Translations under genes and position numbers: made by a program
From: a bacterium
GTDB lineage: Archaea > Thermoplasmatota > Thermoplasmata > Lutacidiplasmatales > UBA184
Assembly (NCBI GenBank): GCA_027309555.1
Contig: DAIDCO010000014.1
Coordinates: 1 to 40,713, forward strand
Direction: 5' to 3'
DNA: 40,713 bases
The notes under the pieces: generated by a model
Told to the model about the DNA's origin: nothing
What the model saw: only the letters and a program-made list of their open reading frames with translations
Databases searched by the model: none
Part shown: one piece after another, positions 7,856 through 15,016 of the stretch
Layout: the number at the start of each line of letters is the position of its first letter
Position numbering within the stretch: the first letter of the stretch is position 1

Positions 7856-10632
7856 GTCCCGGAGGAAGCCACCGAACTCGTTCGGTGGAGGATGTCACCG
7901 TTCCTACCTCGCAGGGCCGCCCGGCCTCCCGCAAGGCCCGCGCCCAAGGGGGAGCTGCGCCCGGGACCCGGTCGGTCACTGTCCCGTCGCGCGACGACCT
8001 CGAGCACGCGGAGAAGGACGCGTTGCTCCAGCTGCGGATCGGCCGGTCGGCGCACCTCTATGCGGTGTTCGTCTCCACCCTGTTGGCGCTCGACGGCGTC
8101 CTCCTGCTGTTCTTCTACCCCGAGCTCCCGAAGCTCGCCGCGCGGGAGATCGGGACGGTCGCGCTCGCCCACTCCTTCTACCTGCTCCTGCCCCTCGTCG
8201 CCGGTCTCGCGCTCGCCGGCATCGGCCTCGCCTCCAAGTGGGAGGTCTTCCAGCTCTGGCCGTGGGAGGCCCACTTCTCCACCTCGGTCAGCGCCGTGGC
8301 CGTGAACGCACTGCTCGCGGTCGTCTACGCGCTCCGCGTGGCGGGGGTCGCCCCGTTCGCGAGCCTCGCCCTGTTCCCCTGGTTCTTTCCGGCGGAGCTG
8401 TTCGGCCTCAGCCTCGCCCTGCTGGGGATCGTACTCACCTGGTCCGGCTGGACGGGCCGTCAGTGGGCCGCGGCCCTGACCGCGGTGCTCCCCGTAGCGA
8501 CCGGACTGTTCGCCTACTTCCCTCCCTCCAATACCACGGGGCTCTCGGATGCGCTGGCCGTGGGCCTTTTCCTCTCGGCGATCCTCTACCAGACGTCGGG
8601 CTCCTTCCTCCACCTCATCTCCTCGGGCACCCGGACGCACGAGCGGGAGCTCATCACCTCCGGCCAGAGCCGGATGTTCCGCTTCGCCGACGAGATCCGG
8701 CAACGGGAGGAGGCCGTCCACTTCCGCGAGGCCGCGGCCGTCCAGCGCGAGGCCGAGGTCGAGAACGGACTCCTTTCCGTGCGTCGGCAGACCGAGAGCC
8801 TCCGCCAGGCCCGAGCCCAGCTCGACGACCTCGAGGGGGACTACCGGGAGCGCTCGGATGCGGTCGCGGAGAAGGAACGTACGGTGGCCGGGCAGGCCGC
8901 CGAGACCGAGTCGCGATCGCGCCTCCTCGAGGACAAAACGGCGGCGCTCGAGCTCCGAGAGCAGGAGGTCGCCCGACTTCTCCCCCAGGTCTCGGCGCGC
9001 GAGAAACGGCTCGTCGAGCGGGAGGGCGAACAGACGAAGCGCGACGTAGAACTGGCCCAGCGGCAGCAGGACGTCGAGCGTCGCTCGACCGGGCTCGCCG
9101 AGTCCGAGGCGCGCCTCGAGTCGCGGCGCAAGGAGATCGACCAGAAGACGCAGGAGCTCCTGCGACGCGAAGGCGAGGTCACCGCCCGGGAGAGCTCCGT
9201 GAAGGCGACCCCCGTCGTCCCGACGGCGGTGAGCCACGACCTCACGGCCCGCGAAGTGAAGCTTCAGCAGTTCAAGACGGTCCTCGACGAGCAGAACGTT
9301 GTCCTAGGCCAACGCGCGCGCGACCTGGTCGAGCGGGCGAAGACCGTGGAAGCGGCGCAACGTCAATCGGCGGAGAAAGAGGCGGCGCTCGCCTCCCGCG
9401 AGGTCGCGACTCGGCAGCGGGAAGCCGAGCTCGGCGACCTCCTGAAGGCCGCGGACGAACGTCGGTCCCGCTACGAGGCCGCCGCAAAGGACTACGCCCA
9501 GCGCCTCGAGGAGCAGGGTCGGCGATCCGCGGAGGCCGCGCAGAAGGGCGCGGACCTCGAACAGCGCCTCAAGGCGCTTTCCGACCGAGAGGCGTCGCTC
9601 GGTGCGCGCGAGGACCGGCTTCGCACCGCGGTCGGCGCTCTCGAGCGCCGGGAGGGGCAGCTCACCGCCCGAGAGGCCGAGGTGCACGCCGCGGAGGCGG
9701 AAGTGAGCCTTCGCCGCCAGGCGATCTCGCGCGGAGACCTCCCCCTCGCGGGGCTGGCCGCGGTCGCCGTCGCGAGTAGCCCCGGGCTCGGCGGGCCGGC
9801 CCCCGGGCTCCGGAACTCCGGGGACGCCGCCGGGATCCGCGACCTCAGCTCCGCCGGGGACGGCGCGCCCGGGGCCCCGGTCACGCTCTCCACGCCCGCC
9901 GGCCGACGGTTCGCGGACCGCCTGCCGAGTGGAACGCCTCGGCTCGACGACCTCCTGCTCGGCGGCATCCCACCCCAAGGGCACGTCGTGCTCGTCGGGG
10001 ACGCCTTCGTGGGAAAGGAGGTCCTGCTCTATTCGTTCCTCGCGGAGGGGCTGAAGCGGGGCGAGCCCGTCGTCCTCGTGACGGCCGCCCGATCTCCCGC
10101 CGAGGTCTCCCAGGCCCTCGGAGTCGTGCTCCCCCAGTTCCGGGAGTACGAGCAGATGGGCATGGTCCAGTGGATCGACGCCTCGGGTTCGGGCGCCAGC
10201 GCCCGCTCGGGCCAAGCGGTGCTCAAGAGCTCGGACGACCGCGCGGGCATCCTCTCGAGCCTCGTGAAGGCGGCTGCGGCGGCCGAGGGGGAGCGTCACC
10301 GGGCGTTCCGGGTCGGATTCCTCGGGCTCTCCGCGGTCCTCGCTCACGGCGACGAGCGGGTCAGCTTCTCGTTCCTGCAGAACGTGGTCGGGATCTTGAA
10401 GCCGCGGAACGCGCTCGCGATGTACTCCCTCGAGGCCGGCGCGCTCTCCGAGCCGCAGGTCGAGACGCTCTTGAGCCGGATGGACGGGGCGATCGTCTTC
10501 CGCCAGGACCGCGACCGACTGGTCCTTTCGGTCCGGGGCTTCGGGGACGTCGAGACCCGCGACTGGATCGAATGCCGGGTGACCCCCCGGTCGCTCGTCA
10601 TCGGCTCGTTCGCGCTCGAACGGATCCGTTGA
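7852..10632 (+). CDS. Membrane-anchored coiled-coil protein with KaiC-like C-terminal domain
   Basis: A 926-residue product from the ATG that overlaps the tnpB stop (ATGA). Residues 1-60 are polar and disordered and include the element's right end. About six membrane helices follow (residues ~65-265), then ~370 residues of charged coiled coil rich in Glu, Arg and Gln. A Gly/Pro/Ala linker (~630-690) leads to a RecA/KaiC-like domain beginning LPSGTPRLDDLLLGGIP. Its Walker A is GDAFVGKE (716-723), with Glu where Ser/Thr normally follows Lys, so ATP hydrolysis may be lost. A GTG at 7884 is an alternative start. The layout suggests a membrane-tethered structural or signalling scaffold; no named family covers the whole protein. 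Confidence 0.8.
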   Translation: MSPGGSHRTRSVEDVTVPTSQGRPASRKARAQGGAAPGTRSVTVPSRDDLEHAEKDALLQLRIGRSAHLYAVFVSTLLALDGVLLLFFYPELPKLAAREIGTVALAHSFYLLLPLVAGLALAGIGLASKWEVFQLWPWEAHFSTSVSAVAVNALLAVVYALRVAGVAPFASLALFPWFFPAELFGLSLALLGIVLTWSGWTGRQWAAALTAVLPVATGLFAYFPPSNTTGLSDALAVGLFLSAILYQTSGSFLHLISSGTRTHERELITSGQSRMFRFADEIRQREEAVHFREAAAVQREAEVENGLLSVRRQTESLRQARAQLDDLEGDYRERSDAVAEKERTVAGQAAETESRSRLLEDKTAALELREQEVARLLPQVSAREKRLVEREGEQTKRDVELAQRQQDVERRSTGLAESEARLESRRKEIDQKTQELLRREGEVTARESSVKATPVVPTAVSHDLTAREVKLQQFKTVLDEQNVVLGQRARDLVERAKTVEAAQRQSAEKEAALASREVATRQREAELGDLLKAADERRSRYEAAAKDYAQRLEEQGRRSAEAAQKGADLEQRLKALSDREASLGAREDRLRTAVGALERREGQLTAREAEVHAAEAEVSLRRQAISRGDLPLAGLAAVAVASSPGLGGPAPGLRNSGDAAGIRDLSSAGDGAPGAPVTLSTPAGRRFADRLPSGTPRLDDLLLGGIPPQGHVVLVGDAFVGKEVLLYSFLAEGLKRGEPVVLVTAARSPAEVSQALGVVLPQFREYEQMGMVQWIDASGSGASARSGQAVLKSSDDRAGILSSLVKAAAAAEGERHRAFRVGFLGLSAVLAHGDERVSFSFLQNVVGILKPRNALAMYSLEAGALSEPQVETLLSRMDGAIVFRQDRDRLVLSVRGFGDVETRDWIECRVTPRSLVIGSFALERIR
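7869..7888 (+). ncRNA. Right-end hairpin, likely part of the TnpB omega-RNA
   Basis: A perfect 8-bp stem with a CTCG loop lies between GGAAG and GATGTCAC just after the tnpB stop. In IS605-group elements this right-end structure is the 3' scaffold of the omega-RNA, with the guide derived from the sequence beyond the element end (here after 7898). RNA boundaries cannot be read; only the hairpin is marked. Confidence 0.5.
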
Positions 10633-10681
10633 CCTCCGACCCAGCGCTCCCGCGCCGAGCCGAGGCGGGGCCCCGTCGGTG

Positions 10682-11659
10682 CTAACCCGAGTATTCGGTG
10701 GGGTCGGCGAGGTACCGGGGCTCCTCGCCTCGGAAATGGCGGGCGAGGTTCTCGAGCGCGGTCGCGAGCACCGAGTTGTCGACCCCCGGTCCCAACCCGG
10801 CGGAGTGGGGCGTGCCGAGGAAGTTCGGAAGGTCGGTGAACGGAAACCGGGAGGTGACGGTCCCGCGGGCAAAGTCCTCGTCCCACCAGACGTCGAGCGC
10901 CGCGCGGAATTCCGGATGGTCGCGAAGGTGCCGGTAGAGCGCCTCCTCGTCGACAGTCGCCGCGCGGCCGACGTTCACATAGACCGCGTCCGGTCGCATC
11001 GCGGCGAGGAGCTCGCTCCCGAGCGAGCCGCGGGTCGAACGCGTGAGCGGACGCGCATCAAAGACGAAGTCGGCGAGCGCGAGCGCCTCGGCGATGTGGT
11101 CGACCGGGTACATCGCGCGGCACCCGGGGGACATCCGGCCCGTCCGGTTCACTCCGAGGACCTCGGTCCCGAAGCCGGCCAGCCGCTCGGCGATCGCTCG
11201 ACCGATCTCCCCGAAACCCAGGATCACCGCGGTCCGTCCGAAGAGGAGCCGCTGCGCCGGCGCCGGGCGGAGTTGGCCCGCCCGCACTCGCGCATGGGCG
11301 GTGAGGAGATCCCGCGACAGCGCGAGCGCCAGCGCGAGCGCGTGCTCCGCGACGAACGGGGCATAGGCGCCGACGTTCCCGGCGATGCGGATCGTCGAGG
11401 GGAATCGGTCGAACGGAAAGCCGTCGAGCCCCGTATAGATCCGCTGGACGATCGAGAGCCGGGGCGTTGCCGTTACGTCGAACGCCGCGGATTCCCGCTC
11501 GAGCGATCCGACGAGCATCGCCTCCACGGCGATCCACTCGGCCGGAGTCGACCGATCGGCATACACCCAGGGGAGGTCGGGGAGGCGCTGGCCGATCGCA
11601 CGGTCGATCGCCTCCCGGGGACGAAGGGTCACGAGCAGGCGGGGGGCGACAGAGCCCAT
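10682..11659 (-). CDS. D-isomer-specific 2-hydroxyacid dehydrogenase
   Basis: An NAD(P)-dependent oxidoreductase of the D-2-hydroxyacid dehydrogenase family, 325 residues from the ATG at 11659. The dinucleotide motif GFGEIGRAIAERL follows the N-terminal lid. The catalytic arginine is in NVGRAATVDEEAL, the glutamate in DVWWDED and the histidine in GTPHSAG. The substrate (for example phosphoglycerate, hydroxypyruvate or a branched 2-oxoacid) cannot be decided; the lack of a C-terminal ACT domain argues against a long SerA. An upstream ATG at 11716 is an alternative start that would fit the bidirectional A/T-rich element at 11761-11769. It converges on the coiled-coil gene with 49 nt between them. 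Confidence 0.87.
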   Translation of the reverse strand: MGSVAPRLLVTLRPREAIDRAIGQRLPDLPWVYADRSTPAEWIAVEAMLVGSLERESAAFDVTATPRLSIVQRIYTGLDGFPFDRFPSTIRIAGNVGAYAPFVAEHALALALALSRDLLTAHARVRAGQLRPAPAQRLLFGRTAVILGFGEIGRAIAERLAGFGTEVLGVNRTGRMSPGCRAMYPVDHIAEALALADFVFDARPLTRSTRGSLGSELLAAMRPDAVYVNVGRAATVDEEALYRHLRDHPEFRAALDVWWDEDFARGTVTSRFPFTDLPNFLGTPHSAGLGPGVDNSVLATALENLARHFRGEEPRYLADPTEYSG

Positions 11660-11760
11660 GCCCGCCTCACGGGCCGCGCCGTCTTGAACCCGACGCTCCG
11701 GACCGTGAGGAGCCATTCGTGGGGCGTCGCGCACGATGCCGGGGCGCGGGGGAGGAGACC

Positions 11761-11769
11761 TACTAATAG
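11761..11769. promoter_or_regulatory. Near-symmetric TATA-like element between divergent genes
   Basis: TACTAATAG reads as a plausible TATA-like element on both strands. On the plus strand it is centred 29 nt before the GTG of the HAD gene, fitting a leaderless transcript. On the minus strand it is about 48 nt before the alternative ATG of the dehydrogenase at 11716. Confidence 0.4.
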
Positions 11770-11793
11770 TCCGCTTCCGCTCGGAATCGGTGC

Positions 11794-12576
11794 GTGCCGG
11801 CTGTAACACTCGACCTGTGGCACACGCTGATGTACCTTCGGCCCGAGGCCGAGGAGGAGTACATGCGAACCCAGGTCGCTCTGGCGACCGAGGCCCTCCG
11901 CGGGGCCGAGCGGAGGCCCGGGGCCACGGACCGCGACGATGCCGAGCTCGCAGCGGCGTTCGAAAAGGTCTACGCCGAGGCCGTAGCGGAGGCCGGGCGG
12001 GGTCGCACCGTGACTCCCGCCGAGCAGCTGCTCCGTGCGGGCGAGGCGACCGGCCGTCGCCCCCGGCCGGAGCCGTACCTGGAACGGCTGTCGAAGGTCG
12101 TCGCCAGCCTCCCCTTCGCGCGGGCGCCGTACGCCCTCGAGCTGCTCGCGACCCTCGAGGAAGAGGGGTACCACCTCGGCCTGATCTCGAATACCATTGG
12201 CGAGCCCGGGGCCTACCTTCGGCCGGTCTTGCGGTCCATGGGGCTCGACCGGTACCTGCGCGCCGTGGTCTTCAGCGACGAGCTGCCGTGGACGAAGCCC
12301 TCTCCCGAGATCTTCCGAAGGACCCTCGGCCTGCTCGATTCGACGCCCGGGGACGCGGTGCACGTGGGGGACGGCTGGTCGGACATCGAAGGCGCCCGCC
12401 GGGCGGGTCTCCGGGGGTCGATCCTGTTCACGGGGCTCCAGGAGTACGGCGCCCGCTACAAGGCGCTCTTCCTGCCCGCGACCTGGGACCGGCCCGCGAC
12501 CGACCATGTCGCGGAGCGTCTCGATCAGGTGGTCGACCTGATCCACGCGATACTGCCCACGGGGCGGAGCGGCTGA
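11794..12576 (+). CDS. HAD-superfamily hydrolase with DxW motif I
   Basis: A 260-residue protein of the haloacid-dehalogenase superfamily. Motif I is TLDLWHTL (residues 5-12): the nucleophile D7 is present, but the second aspartate that acts as general acid/base in phosphatases is Trp. Motif II is LISNT, motif III the lysine in TKPSPEIF, and motif IV HVGDGWSDIEGA. The helical cap lies between motifs I and II. Loss of the second Asp is normal in dehalogenase-like members and in some family branches, so it may not be a phosphatase. The GTG start at 11794 lies 29 nt after a TATA-like element, suggesting a leaderless mRNA. Confidence 0.85.
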   Translation: MPAVTLDLWHTLMYLRPEAEEEYMRTQVALATEALRGAERRPGATDRDDAELAAAFEKVYAEAVAEAGRGRTVTPAEQLLRAGEATGRRPRPEPYLERLSKVVASLPFARAPYALELLATLEEEGYHLGLISNTIGEPGAYLRPVLRSMGLDRYLRAVVFSDELPWTKPSPEIFRRTLGLLDSTPGDAVHVGDGWSDIEGARRAGLRGSILFTGLQEYGARYKALFLPATWDRPATDHVAERLDQVVDLIHAILPTGRSG

Positions 12577-12599
12577 GCGCCGAAGTCGGGCGAAGCCGC

Positions 12600-12872
12600 T
12601 CACTCCCCCATATGACGGGGGTTCGGGATCACCTTGGGCTGCTCGGCCTCCGAGGGCATCCCGGTCTTGCCCGCGACGATCTCGCAGTCCCTCCAACTGA
12701 CCCCTACGGTCACCTTCGGAAACGCGACCTTGAGGGTGTAGTTCGCGAGCTTACCGACCACCAGCCCCTGCGAGCCGGAAACGAGGTTCGGGTTCATCAC
12801 CGTAAGATCCCGAACGAGCACGACGCGGGTCTCCCCGAAGACGATCCGCTCGAGCTCCTTGTGGTCCTCCAT
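12600..12872 (-). CDS. Conserved-looking small hypothetical protein
   Basis: A 90-residue product with alternating beta strands (ETRVVLVRDLTVMNPN, then LANYTLKVAFPKVTVGVSW) and one cysteine. I do not recognise a family. The start ATG at 12872 follows a TATA-like GTTAAGG near 12901-12909 with a leader of only a few nucleotides. It converges on the HAD gene, with 23 nt between stops. Confidence 0.6.
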   Translation of the reverse strand: MEDHKELERIVFGETRVVLVRDLTVMNPNLVSGSQGLVVGKLANYTLKVAFPKVTVGVSWRDCEIVAGKTGMPSEAEQPKVIPNPRHMGE

Positions 12873-12972
12873 GGGCTCCCGCCGGGCGAGGCGAACGGTG
12901 CCTTAACGGTGACCCCTTTCCCCAGCCGGCCGGGGCTGGGTTCCCAGGAGGACGACGCCTCTTCTACTGTAA

Positions 12973-12982
12973 CGAATATTCG
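12973..12982. promoter_or_regulatory. Perfect 10-bp palindrome upstream of the acetate-type transporter
   Basis: CGAATATTCG is a perfect palindrome about 20 nt upstream of the presumed TATA box of the AceTr gene. It is A/T-centred in GC-rich DNA and could be a dimeric regulator site. No second copy was noticed near the acs promoter. Confidence 0.3.
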
Positions 12983-12997
12983 CCGTCGAAAACAGGA

Positions 12998-13008
12998 GTT
13001 ATGTAGTA
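12998..13008 (+). promoter_or_regulatory. TATA-like box of the acetate-type transporter
   Basis: GTTATGTAGTA is centred about 28 nt before the ATG at 13031, the spacing for a leaderless transcript. Confidence 0.45.
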
Positions 13009-13030
13009 GAACTGCGTCCGCCGCCGTAAC

Positions 13031-13699
13031 ATGCCAGCGTCTTCTGCGACGATGGAATCGGCACGAGGTATGGAGGAAGCTCCGGTGAAAGTGGAGGAGA
13101 AACCCGAGTGGTGGGCCAGCCCGGCCGTCGTGGGACTGATGGGATTCGGAACCACGACGATGATCGCGGGGCTGTCGAACCTGCCGAGCCCGTACGTGAA
13201 CGGTTTCGCCAACAACTGGGCCGTCTTCGGAATGGCCCTCGCGTTCGGCGGCATCGCCCAGTTCGTGGCGGGTGGGATCGCGCTGCGCAAGGGGAACATG
13301 TTCGCTGGCTCGGCGTTCATGGGATACGGGGCGTTCTGGCTGGCGTTCACTTGGATGCTGACCTCGTACGCGCCGGGGGCGATAGCAGCAGGTACCCCCA
13401 TCTTGTGGGCAGTGGCCGGGTTCGCGTTCGTCTGGATGATGTTCACCTTTACCTTCTTGATCAATGCGCCGAAGCATGGGTGGGGCATCTTCCTGGTGTT
13501 CCTGTTCCTGTTCATCGCGTTCATCTTGCTCGTGGTGAAGTTCGCGAGCCTCGCTGCGGGGCAGACGACCTTTACGGGCGACAACGGGGCGAACTGGGCG
13601 GTCGGTGGGGAGATCATCTTCGATGGGTTCCTCGCTTGGTACGTCGCGACGGCGGACCTGACCAACTGGAACTACGGCCGCAAGGTCCTCCCGGTCTAA
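13031..13699 (+). CDS. GPR1/FUN34/YaaH (AceTr) family acetate/succinate transporter
   Basis: A 222-residue inner-membrane protein with six hydrophobic helices. Residues 27-37 (WWASPAVVGLMGFG) correspond to the family signature around NPAPLGL, with SPAVVGL here. FAGSAFMGYGAFWLAF in the third-fourth helix region is also characteristic. Members move acetate, and sometimes succinate or ammonium, across the membrane. With acetyl-CoA synthetase in the same window, acetate uptake is the likely role. It has its own promoter with a leaderless arrangement, a palindrome upstream and a T-rich stretch after the stop. Confidence 0.9.
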   Translation: MPASSATMESARGMEEAPVKVEEKPEWWASPAVVGLMGFGTTTMIAGLSNLPSPYVNGFANNWAVFGMALAFGGIAQFVAGGIALRKGNMFAGSAFMGYGAFWLAFTWMLTSYAPGAIAAGTPILWAVAGFAFVWMMFTFTFLINAPKHGWGIFLVFLFLFIAFILLVVKFASLAAGQTTFTGDNGANWAVGGEIIFDGFLAWYVATADLTNWNYGRKVLPV

Positions 13700-13725
13700 G
13701 GTCGACCTCCGCGTCCGCGACCAAC

Positions 13726-13746
13726 CTTTTCCTTCTTCCCTTTTTC
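13726..13746 (+). terminator. T-rich terminator after the acetate-type transporter
   Basis: A pyrimidine run with TTTT, TTCTT and TTTTT blocks begins about 27 nt after the stop codon. Archaeal transcription ends at such U-rich tracts without needing a hairpin. Confidence 0.5.
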
Positions 13747-13747
13747 A

Positions 13748-14177
13748 ATCTCCTGGAGACGGCGCCGCACCAGAGCCTGACCACCGATTAGTTAGGGGTC
13801 ATGGGGTCGGCGGACCCCGCCCGCGGGGGCAACCCACCCGCTCAGCCCCTCGGATCTTGGGGGCGTCGGCGCCCCCTGGGTCGGGCCTGGATGCGATAGG
13901 GCCCCGTATCGCGTACTACCAGCGGCTTCAGATGCTCCCGAGGTCCCCGAACGAACGCCCCCTATCGAGGTACGCAAACCTCCAGGGAGCCGGGCGGCAG
14001 GACCGCGAGCCGTGCTTCGCTACCTTGGCGACGGGGACCCCCCCTCCAAGGCCATCCATGTTCCGAAGGTCTTCCCGGCGACGGCGGTGGGAACGATGAC
14101 CGCCGCCGAGTGCCGCCCCGGCTTGGCGGTCGAACGTCGGGATGCGAGGGTAGGGTGCCGAAGGAATCTGTGGGGCT
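13748..14177. other. Gene-free gap with two strong hairpins
   Basis: No convincing gene is seen in these 430 nt on either strand. There are two close inverted repeats: GGGGGCG (13859-13865) with CGCCCCC (13870-13876) around a TCGG loop, and GCGATA (13893-13898) with TATCGC (13907-13912). They may belong to the 3' end of the minus-strand zinc-ribbon transcript or to an unannotated RNA. Confidence 0.35.
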
Positions 14178-14864
14178 CTACTCGTCGGACCGGCGGCGCC
14201 GTCGCCGCTGATCGCTCCCCTCGTCGGACCCCTCGCGGTCCCGACCGTAGCGGCGGGGTCCACCGCGCGGCGATCCCCCATACGACGGTCGGCCCCGCGG
14301 CGGTCCGAACCGGCGCCCACCGGGGCGACCGCCGCCCCCATAGCGGGGCGGTCCCCGCGGAGAGTCGCTCCTCGGAGGCAGCGTGAAGCGGTTCCCACAG
14401 GCGTCGCACTCACCGACGAGCGACCCCTCGTCGTTGGTCGTAAAGCGCAGGGGGGCGCCGCACTGGCGGCACGGCCGACCACGCGGGAGTCCGCCTCCGG
14501 CGTCCCGGTCGAAGCTGGGAGCCCGGGGTCGCCGCTCGGTCCGCTCCTCGGACGGAGCTCCCCGGACGACGTAGATCGCGGTCGTCTCGCATTCGTCGCA
14601 CCGCGCCTCGAGCGAGCCATCGCTGCGCGCGCGAAACAGGAGAGGTCCCCCGCAGTCGGCGCATTCGGGGCCCCCTTCGGGAGGCTCCGGAGCAGCCGCG
14701 GAGGGAATGACCCCTCCTACCGCGGCTCCTTCGGGGATCGGGAGAGCGGCGCCCGCGACGAGGGTGAACTCGTGATGGCAGGCACCGCAGGTGCCCGTTC
14801 GTAACCGGACCTCTCGGTCCGTCAACTCGATCGCTTCGCCGCAGTCCGGACAGGTGTTCGCCAT
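14178..14864 (-). CDS. Three-zinc-ribbon protein with RG-rich C-terminal tail
   Basis: A 228-residue product from the ATG at 14864 (MANTCPDCGE). Three zinc ribbons are visible as paired knuckles: CPDC with CGAC, CADC with CDEC, and CRQC with CDAC. After residue ~155 the tail is almost only Arg, Gly, Pro, Tyr and Ser, with repeated RGGP/GGR/RYGG units, ending in an Arg-rich DQRRRRRRSDE. RG/RGG tails bind RNA and promote condensation in eukaryotic and some archaeal proteins. A role in RNA binding is inferred. The start codon is followed directly by the first ribbon, which supports it over the upstream ATG at 14897. Confidence 0.75.
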   Translation of the reverse strand: MANTCPDCGEAIELTDREVRLRTGTCGACHHEFTLVAGAALPIPEGAAVGGVIPSAAAPEPPEGGPECADCGGPLLFRARSDGSLEARCDECETTAIYVVRGAPSEERTERRPRAPSFDRDAGGGLPRGRPCRQCGAPLRFTTNDEGSLVGECDACGNRFTLPPRSDSPRGPPRYGGGGRPGGRRFGPPRGRPSYGGSPRGGPRRYGRDREGSDEGSDQRRRRRRSDE

Positions 14865-15016
14865 AGTACTACAAAAACGAAGTCGTTTGCCCCTCATTAC
14901 GTTCCCCTATCGACCCCGGGGGCCGGACGGCCATGCCAAAGGCGGGGAAGCACCGTCGCGGCCCCTCGCTTCGTCGACGGGTCCGCTCATCTCCCCCGGG
15001 GGCTTCGGCGGCCCGA

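Larger units (their letters stand above)
6545..7898 (+). mobile_element. Solitary IS200/IS605-group (IS1341-like) TnpB element
   Basis: The element contains TnpB only; no Y1 transposase TnpA is visible. The right end is recognisable: GGAAG, an 8-bp hairpin (7869-7876 paired with 7881-7888, loop CTCG) and the terminal GATGTCAC (7891-7898), the layout of IS1341-type right ends. A hairpin at 6551-6568 upstream of tnpB is the likely left-end stem-loop, so the left boundary is approximate. These elements do not make target duplications and none is seen. The element separates the methyltransferase from the coiled-coil KaiC-like gene. Confidence 0.75.

Noticed and set aside
7540-9237. Minus-strand 565-codon frame opposite the coiled coil
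   Set aside because: Complement of a Glu/Arg-rich coiled coil; no recognisable domain or start signal.
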